Source: Thermoproteota archaeon (lineage in GTDB: Archaea > Thermoproteota > Methanomethylicia > Methanomethylicales > Methanomethylicaceae). Taken from it: a DNA stretch of 9,792 nucleotides. The stretch covers positions 1-9,792 of the forward strand of contig JASFYK010000031.1 in assembly GCA_030055545.1 (NCBI GenBank), given 5' to 3'. The notes below the pieces were generated by a model that saw nothing but the letters and a program-made list of their open reading frames with translations, was not told the DNA's origin and searched no databases. A program made the position numbers and the translations under genes. Shown one piece after another: positions 1 to 5,602 of the stretch. The stretch's first letter is position 1; every line of letters starts with the position of its first letter.

Positions 1-968
1 TTCCTGGATAGCGCCTGCCCGACCGTGCTTATGGCCCACAGGCCTGGTCTATCTGTACCGTTCAGGTTCTTCACATTCGTAAGGCTGCAGTAGTGGTAGC
101 TCGCGCTGTAGCACAAAACGCCTGCGATGTGCTCTGCGACATTCACTATAGCCGTGCCCTCAGGTCCCCCTGAGTACCCCCCTAGGATCGGGGTCATCAG
201 GTTGCCGATGTGAATCCCGTAGCTCTGGAGGTGCTCCACCAGCGAGAGGTGCTGGAGGCTCGTCTTGAGCTCTATCATCTGGGAGACTATGATGCCGTCG
301 CTCGGTCTCAATCCGTATGCGGGATCCAGTGCGCAAAGCTTCGCCTCGGGGCTGACGACCGCAACGTCGTTTATGTGCATCCCTGGCCTGCCTGCCTGGC
401 TTATCGCCTCCCTTGCCCACCTGGCCAGGAGCCGCGCCGCCCTGAACTCCTGCGGTGTCCCCTTCCTTATCTTGAAGCCGTCTATCGTAGCCAGCGTCCC
501 AGCGCCTACAGAATCGATGACCTCCTCCTGTGCGAAGCTTCGCATTGTTTTGACATAGATCTCGCCCTCAGTGCAGAGTGTGCCCGTCGGGCCTGCGTGT
601 ATCACAGGCGGTCGAGGGTCCTCGACACGCCTCATGTTCATTGTGACCGCGTCCTTGCCGGTGCCGAGCACTATGCTCTCGGGGAGCGACCTCAGAACGC
701 CCTTTATCTCGCCCTCCTCGAACATTATGGCGCGCTTCGTGGTCTGGCAGTAGAACCCCATCTCGAGCAGGAGCCTCATCGCCGCCTCGTAGACGTCGTC
801 AGCGACCGAGTCATCGGTGCAGACCGGTTCCTTCGGGTCGTACCTTATGTCGTATTCCTTGACGAGCTCTCTGGTCCTCCTGACCAGCTTCATGTCAAAG
901 TCCTTCTCCTCCATGAACGGACCCTCGAGAGCCCGCCTAGTCACCTCGTCTAGCCTGTAAGTCTTCAC
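1..968 (-). CDS. MtmB-family corrinoid methyltransferase without pyrrolysine (paralogue 1, 3' end cut by window)
   Basis: The reading frame is open from the left edge to a GTG at 968 (322 codons seen, C-terminus missing; MtmB is about 458 aa). The GTG lies 17 nt after the upstream gene's stop, behind GGGGCGGGATG, and gives an N-terminus matching its paralogue. Family MtmB is recognised by AGRPGM (192-197), IELK (232-235), and GGYSGGPEG (263-271), all in register with Methanosarcina MtmB without gaps. By that alignment (reference recalled from memory) pyrrolysine 202 is Asn200, codon AAC; Glu229 is Ile227; Glu259 is Leu257. MtmB proteins transfer a methyl group from monomethylamine to a corrinoid protein, using pyrrolysine to bind the amine. 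This protein probably keeps the TIM barrel and corrinoid partner but acts on another substrate (inference). It is the third gene of a unit with the corrinoid protein and a second MtmB-like protein. Family assignment is firm; substrate is unknown. Confidence 0.85.
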   Translation of the reverse strand, partial: MKTYRLDEVTRRALEGPFMEEKDFDMKLVRRTRELVKEYDIRYDPKEPVCTDDSVADDVYEAAMRLLLEMGFYCQTTKRAIMFEEGEIKGVLRSLPESIVLGTGKDAVTMNMRRVEDPRPPVIHAGPTGTLCTEGEIYVKTMRSFAQEEVIDSVGAGTLATIDGFKIRKGTPQEFRAARLLARWAREAISQAGRPGMHINDVAVVSPEAKLCALDPAYGLRPSDGIIVSQMIELKTSLQHLSLVEHLQSYGIHIGNLMTPILGGYSGGPEGTAIVNVAEHIAGVLCYSASYHYCSLTNVKNLNGTDRPGLWAISTVGQALSR

Positions 969-985
969 TTTGCATCCCGCCCCAA

Positions 986-2353
986 TTAAAACCTCAGCCC
1001 AGTTATTTCAGCGATCTCTTTCTTCATCTTAAGGTATGTTGCATTCCACTCGGGCTTGGGTATCACTTTTGCCGTATCATAGAGTTCCGGGAACGGCTTG
1101 CCCACGTCAGGCTTTCCTTGCCTATCGGCATATCTCTTCACCAGCTCTACGACGATCGCATTGGCCGACTTTCGCGTGAGCCTCTGTCTGACTGCGGCAT
1201 GTGCCACCTCTGCCATGAACCTAGTCTCGAGTCCAGTCGCATGCGGGTACTTTCCGTTGGTGGCGGAGACCCCTAGCGGGTGGCTCCCTGTCACCACATT
1301 CGTTATCGTATTCGCTGCCGTCTCGTAGAATACCATCTCGCTCCCGGCGCCCGCCGAAGTCCAAACGTCTCCCATAATTATGAATGGGGCATTCCTTGCC
1401 ATTGCCTGCCCGACTATATTCAGGTTCCACATGCACTCTGGAGCGCTGGTGCTCATGTACCTGAAGTGGATCGGGTGGCATACATGGAAGTCCGATCCGT
1501 ACATGGCCCTGCCGAGGAGGAACGAAGCAACGAAGCAGACTGCTACCCCTTCTGGTCCGCCCGCGTAGCCGCCGATGATCGGGTCAACCAGAGTCACATT
1601 GTGCGCCCCATACTCGTAGAAGTTAACTACCTTAGAGATCCTATCGAAGTCCGTCTTCAGCTCGTTCAGCAGCGCAACAAGGTGCGAGTCAGTCCTCCTC
1701 ATGTACCTGTCGCTGGCTATTGCGAGGTCACCCATAGCCGAGACACTGCTCTCTGCGGCTATGAAGCTGATGCCTGGCCTCCCGGCGCGCCTAGCGGCCT
1801 CCCTAAGCATCGAGAGTTCTCTCCTTGTAGCCTGGATTTCAAGGGGCGTCTTTGTCCTGACCTTCCTGCCCTCGACCACTGCGAGCCCGCCGTTGTTGAT
1901 CATATCGATAAGGGGCTCCTTCATGTAGGATATAGCCATCGGGAGGTACCACTCCTCAGGTATAGCCGCTCCAGCTTGTCCGCCGCAGATTATCGGGGCG
2001 CGCTCGTCCTCTATCCCCCTGGCGTAGAGTATCCTCGAATCCTTGTTCTGACCTATAAGGAGCCTCCTGGGGGCAGAGATTATTCCCTCCTTCAGCTCAT
2101 ACTCGTCGAACTTGACGACCCTCTTTGTATCGATGCAGTATATGCCCGAATCCAGCGCCAGCCTGAGCCCCGCCTCGAAGACGTCGTCAGCGAGCGAGTC
2201 GTCCGAGGTGATTATTTGCTTCGGGTCGTACCTTATGTCGTATTCCTTGACGAGCTCCCTGCAACTCTTGGCGACGATCTTGAGGTCGAAGTCGGCCTCT
2301 TCCATGTATGTTCCTGTTTCAGTCCTGTCGATTACTTCCCAGATCGAGGTCAT
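986..2353 (-). CDS. MtmB-family corrinoid methyltransferase without pyrrolysine (paralogue 2, complete)
   Basis: This 455-aa protein has the length of monomethylamine methyltransferase MtmB (about 458 aa) and aligns along its whole length: AGRPGI (190-195), NELK (230-233), GGYAGGPEG (261-269), and a C-terminal TGLETRFMAEVA segment matching TGMEARMMGEVA. Pyrrolysine 202 corresponds to Ile198, codon ATA, so there is no UAG to decode. Glu229 and Glu259 correspond to Leu225 and Leu255, and the Gln333/Tyr335 region reads GDVWTSAGAG. The amine-binding site is therefore replaced by largely apolar residues. Start ATG overlaps the corrinoid-protein stop (ATGA, 4 nt), behind GAGGTG, indicating translational coupling; the stop is TAA. 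Likely role: methyl transfer from an unknown methylated compound to the adjacent corrinoid protein (inference). It is well diverged from paralogue 1 apart from a conserved N-terminal block. A catalytically inactive scaffold paralogue cannot be excluded. Confidence 0.9.
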   Translation of the reverse strand: MTSIWEVIDRTETGTYMEEADFDLKIVAKSCRELVKEYDIRYDPKQIITSDDSLADDVFEAGLRLALDSGIYCIDTKRVVKFDEYELKEGIISAPRRLLIGQNKDSRILYARGIEDERAPIICGGQAGAAIPEEWYLPMAISYMKEPLIDMINNGGLAVVEGRKVRTKTPLEIQATRRELSMLREAARRAGRPGISFIAAESSVSAMGDLAIASDRYMRRTDSHLVALLNELKTDFDRISKVVNFYEYGAHNVTLVDPIIGGYAGGPEGVAVCFVASFLLGRAMYGSDFHVCHPIHFRYMSTSAPECMWNLNIVGQAMARNAPFIIMGDVWTSAGAGSEMVFYETAANTITNVVTGSHPLGVSATNGKYPHATGLETRFMAEVAHAAVRQRLTRKSANAIVVELVKRYADRQGKPDVGKPFPELYDTAKVIPKPEWNATYLKMKKEIAEITGLRF

Positions 2354-3009
2354 TGGGCACCTCTCCTCTGGAGGAGCTCCTTCGCCACCTTGACCGCCTC
2401 GTCCCCATCGTCACCGTAGCCGTCGGCGCCGATCGCGGCTGCCCATTCACGGGTTACCGGTCCGCCACCGACCATCACTATGTACTTTTCCCTGATCCCT
2501 CTCTCCTTCAGGAGCGCGATCAGGTCCTCCATATACGGCATCGATGTGGAGAGGAGCGTGGACGCGCAGATGAAATCAGCCTTGACCTCCTCTGCCTTCT
2601 TTATCAGCTCATCTATCGGAACATCCCTGCCCAGATCATAGACCTCAAACCCGTTTGCCCTCATCAGCATCGCAACGATGTTCTTGCCAATGTCGTGAAT
2701 GTCACCCGTGATGGTGGCGATTACGACCTTGCTCTTGACGGTGGCTTTTCCTCTCTTGAGCGCCTCGGGCTCGAGAACCGCAAGGGCCGCCTTCATTGCC
2801 TCAGCCGCAAGCATCACCTCTGGGAGGTATATCTTGAGCTGGCTGAAATCATCCCCAACCCTACTCATCCCTTTCATGAGCCCCTCGTTTATTGCCTTGA
2901 GGGGCTCGATCCCTGCGTCAAGGGCTTTTTTTGAGAGCTCTACTGCCTTGGAGTCATCCCCCGTGTAGACTGCATGTGCCAATTCCTCGAATAACTGTGC
3001 TTCGCTCAT
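2350..3009 (-). CDS. MtmC/MtbC-like corrinoid protein
   Basis: A 219-aa methyltransferase corrinoid protein, the cytosolic methyl carrier of methylamine/methanol-type systems. Residues 1-85 form the helical cap domain (LPEVMLAAEAM, 62-72). The B12-binding Rossmann domain follows with the lower-ligand motif DIHDIG (103-108; Asp103, His105, Gly108), then the Ser150/Thr151 region and GGGPVT (181-186), which contact the nucleotide tail. Length and layout match MtmC/MtbC/MttC. I chose ATG at 3009, behind GAGGT at 3018-3022 and giving the usual N-terminus; an in-frame ATG at 3024 would add five residues and could be a leaderless start. It is the first gene of the MtmB-like unit, overlapping the next gene by 4 nt, so it is the expected methyl acceptor for both MtmB-like proteins. 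Which methylamine system it resembles most cannot be said by eye. Confidence 0.93.
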   Translation of the reverse strand: MSEAQLFEELAHAVYTGDDSKAVELSKKALDAGIEPLKAINEGLMKGMSRVGDDFSQLKIYLPEVMLAAEAMKAALAVLEPEALKRGKATVKSKVVIATITGDIHDIGKNIVAMLMRANGFEVYDLGRDVPIDELIKKAEEVKADFICASTLLSTSMPYMEDLIALLKERGIREKYIVMVGGGPVTREWAAAIGADGYGDDGDEAVKVAKELLQRRGAQ

Positions 3010-3043
3010 TGGGTAAAACCTCATTTGAAGTCGTCTTGGGCTG

Positions 3044-3060
3044 TTTTAATACTTTTTCGG
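3044..3060 (-). promoter_or_regulatory. BRE/TATA promoter of the corrinoid protein-MtmB-like unit
   Basis: Read on the minus strand, CCGAAAAAG (3052-3060) followed by TATTAAAA (3044-3051) resembles an archaeal BRE plus TATA box. A start site about 25 nt downstream would fall near 3022-3024, just before the Shine-Dalgarno GAGGT. It lies after an oligo-T terminator, so the methyltransferase unit may be transcribed independently of the oxidoreductase unit. Confidence 0.5.
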
Positions 3061-3112
3061 TTTTCTTGGAGAAAGCGGGTGCTTGGGATCGAGCGATCAT
3101 TCAAAATTGTGG

Positions 3113-3134
3113 AAAAAAAAGATAAAAAAAGAAG
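3113..3134 (-). terminator. Oligo-T terminator after the aldehyde oxidoreductase gene
   Basis: On the minus strand the transcript passes through T7, ATC, then T8 (plus-strand A8 at 3113-3120 and A7 at 3124-3130), 20-45 nt after the TAG stop at 3155. Paired T-tracts without a strong hairpin are the usual archaeal intrinsic terminator. It separates the ferredoxin/oxidoreductase unit from the methyltransferase unit, perhaps incompletely. Confidence 0.6.
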
Positions 3135-3154
3135 CAGGTTGTGTCGGTTCACTT

Positions 3155-5029
3155 CTAACAGCTTATCCCGCTCTTGATCAGACAGTCCGCGACGTCCTCG
3201 AGCCCCATCCTGACTAGTTTCTCCCTTGTAGGCACACCGGTCTTGGGATCCCATCCCTTGAGCGCATAGAACTCGTCGAGCATCCTGTTCAGGGTTGGCT
3301 CGTCGGTGTGCATGCCTTGTGACGGGCCCTCTGGTATCGGCTCTTCCAGGAACCTCCTCGGGAGCGTGTCGTCCTTCCTCCTTATGCCCGTCCTAACATT
3401 GAATGACCTTTCCAGATCCAGTATCCGCTCGGCGACTGTGGTGAGCTCCTCCAGGGTGTAGCCGAACCCTGTGACGGGGTTTATCATGTCCACCCACTTC
3501 TGGGTGAGCGTGAACCCGAGCAGCCTCTCTAGGAAGTGGCAGTTCACGAGGCTGTCCCCGATGGTGGTCATCTGCTGGGTGCCTATTACCCAAGCAGCCT
3601 TGCCCTCGACAGCCTTCCTGTCCGAGGCACCTGCATACTCCCCTGTAGGTCTCGGATCGTGGTGGCTCCCTCCCCTGGTCGCAGTTGAGTAGCCGAGCGC
3701 CATGCCCCTGAGCGCCCTCGCAGAGTGGCCTGGTATCTCGAGGCCCTTGACCTGGATCGCGAACCGCTCTGATCCGCCTCCGATGACTCTGGCAGCCCTC
3801 AGAGAGCCCTCAGCCATCAGGTTCCCGATCCCCTCCCTCTTCGCCGTCTTCTCGATGTATGCGATCATTGCGTCGTCGTTACCGAACTTGAACTCCACGC
3901 CATCCGTGTTTTCCTTGGTTATGAGCCCCTTCTCGTAAGCCTCCATCAGGAACGAAACCATCACACCGTAGGTCACAGTGTCCATGCCCCACTCGTCGCA
4001 GAGGCTGTCGCCCTTGATGATCGCGCCAAGATCGTCGATTCCGCACATCGAGCCAAGCGAGTAGATCGTCTCGTACTCAGGTCCCTCGGATATTGCGCCC
4101 TTCCACTTGCCCGACTTTGCGGAGAACACCTTGCTGCAGGCGATCGGGCATGCAGGGCACGCCGTGTCCTTGTCCCAGAATTCCTTCTTCAGCCTCTCTC
4201 CCGAAATGTTCTCCCAGTTCTGGAAGAACTCTGTCTGGTGGTTGTAGGATCCCATCGCGCCCAGCATCTTCCCTATGCTTGCGACAAGTGCCGGCGTCCC
4301 GTACGTCGGGAGACCGACTGCTATTCCGGGGACTTTCTTTGCCTCCTCCTTATACCACCGCATCCAAGCTTCGTAAGCCTCGGGGTCCGCAACCTCATTC
4401 GTGCCCGAACCCCTCACTGCTATTGCCTTGAGTTTCTTTGAGCCGAGCACGGCGCCGACTCCTCCCCTGCCTGCAGCCCTGTACTCAGTTATCACGCAGG
4501 CGTACCTTACCAGATTCTCGCCAGCGGGACCTATTGCAGAAACGCAGAGGTTAGGGTCACCCACCTCCTCCTTTATCATCTCTTGGGTTTCGCCGGTCAG
4601 CTTGCCCCACAACTTCTCAGCGGGTCTGAACTCAACCTTCCCGTCCTCGACGAAGAGGTAGGTCGGCTTGTCGGCCTTTCCTGTGATCAGGAAGCCGTCA
4701 TACCCGGCGTACTTTATCTGAGCCCCGATGAAGCCTCCGCTCACGCTGTCGAAGTAGCCGTTAGTCAGCGGCGATTTGGTAGCCATGTAGTACTTGCCCG
4801 CGGTCGGGGAGTTGATCCCCTGGAAAGGTCCAGTCATCATAGCTACAACGTTCGTCACGTCAAACGCATCCATCCTTGGATCGACCATGTCGAAGAGGTA
4901 CCTTACCGCAAAACCGTTGCCCCCAATGTACTTCCTGGCGAACTCGTCCGTCACCTCTATGGTGGAAGTCTTCTTGGTAGTCAGGTTTATTGCCAATACT
5001 CTGCCTTTATATCCGCTGTACTTCATCAT
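3155..5029 (-). CDS. aor: Tungsten-dependent aldehyde:ferredoxin oxidoreductase
   Basis: A 624-aa member of the tungsten-pterin AOR family, which oxidises aldehydes to carboxylates and passes electrons to ferredoxin in the cytoplasm. Starting at ATG 5029, the N-terminus YSGYKGRVLAINL is the usual AOR opening. A pterin-binding segment AAGRGGVGAVLGSKKLKAI lies near 185-203. The [4Fe-4S] ligands are CPACPIAC (Cys291, 294, 298) plus Cys497 in DSLVNC, nearly the same positions as in Pyrococcus AOR (288, 291, 295, 494). The family segment GLEIPGHSARALRGM lies near 429. All expected cofactor residues are present. GGAAGTGATC-like sequence immediately before ATG supports 5029; a GTG at 5035 overlapping the upstream TGA is an alternative, as is ATG at 5026. 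The stop is TAG. It is co-transcribed with a four-cluster ferredoxin-like subunit. The AOR/FOR/GAPOR/WOR subfamily and substrate are undetermined. Confidence 0.94.
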   Translation of the reverse strand: MMKYSGYKGRVLAINLTTKKTSTIEVTDEFARKYIGGNGFAVRYLFDMVDPRMDAFDVTNVVAMMTGPFQGINSPTAGKYYMATKSPLTNGYFDSVSGGFIGAQIKYAGYDGFLITGKADKPTYLFVEDGKVEFRPAEKLWGKLTGETQEMIKEEVGDPNLCVSAIGPAGENLVRYACVITEYRAAGRGGVGAVLGSKKLKAIAVRGSGTNEVADPEAYEAWMRWYKEEAKKVPGIAVGLPTYGTPALVASIGKMLGAMGSYNHQTEFFQNWENISGERLKKEFWDKDTACPACPIACSKVFSAKSGKWKGAISEGPEYETIYSLGSMCGIDDLGAIIKGDSLCDEWGMDTVTYGVMVSFLMEAYEKGLITKENTDGVEFKFGNDDAMIAYIEKTAKREGIGNLMAEGSLRAARVIGGGSERFAIQVKGLEIPGHSARALRGMALGYSTATRGGSHHDPRPTGEYAGASDRKAVEGKAAWVIGTQQMTTIGDSLVNCHFLERLLGFTLTQKWVDMINPVTGFGYTLEELTTVAERILDLERSFNVRTGIRRKDDTLPRRFLEEPIPEGPSQGMHTDEPTLNRMLDEFYALKGWDPKTGVPTREKLVRMGLEDVADCLIKSGISC

Positions 5030-5031
5030 GA

Positions 5032-5472
5032 TCACTTCCTTACCTCAGGTAACCATACAAGCGATAGGGCTCCTTTGGGGCAGTCCTTGACGCAGCTCGG
5101 GTCCCCGTCGCATAGATCGCATATGATTGGGAGCTTGGTCTCCGGGTGGAGCTTTATCCCGTGGAATGGGCACGCCTTCACACAGTCCCCGCATGAGTTG
5201 CAAAGCTTCGGATCCACCACAATGTTGCCGCCTTTGTAAGACAGTGCCTTCGTAGGGCAGGCGGTTATGCAGAAGCGCTTCTCGCACCTCGTGCAAATGT
5301 GGCACTTGAACATCAGCGGGCCCTTCCTGATTATAGTTATGCGCGAGATCGAGTCCCCGAATTTCTTGTAATGGTATTTCGAGCAGCTCAACTCGCATAT
5401 CTTGCAGAACGCGCATTTCTTGATATCAAACCTTATCAAGGGCTTCTTTTCCTGCGCTACAACAACGCTCAT
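5032..5472 (-). CDS. Four-cluster [4Fe-4S] electron-transfer subunit of the aldehyde oxidoreductase
   Basis: A 146-aa soluble iron-sulfur protein with seventeen Cys in four groups: 20/23/26/30; 57/60/63/68/72; 91/94/97/101 (classical CxxCxxCxxxCP); and 118/121/127/131. This layout matches HycB/DmsB-type subunits with four [4Fe-4S] clusters, and the small AorA-type subunit found with some bacterial tungsten AORs. No signal peptide or Tat motif is seen, so it should be cytoplasmic. It is the first gene of the minus-strand unit. Its TGA stop abuts or overlaps the AOR start (2-nt gap to ATG 5029), implying coupled translation and a complex. Likely role: take electrons from the AOR cluster and deliver them to ferredoxin or another acceptor (inference). 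A role in reductive reactivation of the corrinoid protein is a speculative alternative; it lacks the RamA activase domain. Confidence 0.88.
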   Translation of the reverse strand: MSVVVAQEKKPLIRFDIKKCAFCKICELSCSKYHYKKFGDSISRITIIRKGPLMFKCHICTRCEKRFCITACPTKALSYKGGNIVVDPKLCNSCGDCVKACPFHGIKLHPETKLPIICDLCDGDPSCVKDCPKGALSLVWLPEVRK

Positions 5473-5485
5473 AGAGATCCCATGC

Positions 5486-5508
5486 CTTGACTTTGCATTA
5501 AAGTCAAG
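5486..5508. promoter_or_regulatory. Inverted repeat, candidate repressor operator
   Basis: CTTGACTTT (5486-5494) and AAAGTCAAG (5500-5508) are perfect 9-bp inverted arms around GCATT. The site lies 14-36 nt upstream of the ferredoxin-like start codon and spans the transcription start expected from the TATA box at 5526-5533. A dimeric repressor binding here would block that operon; the divergent gene's TATA box lies about 50 bp away. The arms could also form a 5' leader hairpin if transcription starts upstream of it. Confidence 0.5.
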
Positions 5509-5525
5509 TATTACTTATTCCTTTT

Positions 5526-5533
5526 GTATAAAT
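5526..5533 (-). promoter_or_regulatory. TATA box of the ferredoxin-like/AOR operon
   Basis: Minus-strand TTTATACA is the best TATA-like element upstream of the ferredoxin-like gene. It would place transcription initiation near 5504, giving a leader of roughly 30 nt. There is no strong BRE. Confidence 0.4.
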
Positions 5534-5550
5534 GGCTTATAGGAGACGGT

Positions 5551-5566
5551 AAAAGGGTTTTTAAAA
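5551..5566 (+). promoter_or_regulatory. BRE/TATA promoter of the DRE-TIM enzyme gene
   Basis: AAAAGGG followed by TTTTTAAAA (5558-5566) fits a BRE/TATA pair. Initiation about 25 nt downstream would be near 5588, at the Shine-Dalgarno GGAGGA (5589-5594), eight nt before the ATG at 5603. It is divergent from the ferredoxin-like/AOR promoter. Confidence 0.5.
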
Positions 5567-5602
5567 GCCTAGGGGCATATATGATCATGGAGGAACTTTT
5601 TA

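Noticed and set aside
210..953. Plus-strand open frame of 247 codons opposite MtmB paralogue 1
   Set aside because: A shadow of the minus-strand gene, whose protein aligns to MtmB through the whole region. No domain is seen on the plus strand.
369..1762. In-frame UAG pyrrolysine codon in the MtmB-like genes
   Set aside because: I read both frames through the pyrrolysine position. The codons are AAC and ATA, and no in-frame TAG interrupts either visible coding region.
1280..2419. Long plus-strand open frame (379 codons) opposite the MtmB-like gene
   Set aside because: It is antisense to a clear, full-length MtmB-family gene. Its protein has no recognisable motif, is rich in Arg, His, Leu and Pro as expected from a shadow frame, and has no ribosome site.
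2308..2934. Plus-strand open frame of 208 codons opposite the corrinoid protein gene
   Set aside because: The minus strand encodes a canonical corrinoid protein with DIHDIG; the plus frame is its shadow.
3010..3024. Five-codon N-terminal extension of the corrinoid protein (ATG at 3024)
   Set aside because: The predicted transcription start falls at about this place, and GAGGT inside the extension is well spaced for ATG 3009, which gives the usual family N-terminus. A leaderless start at 3024 is not fully excluded.
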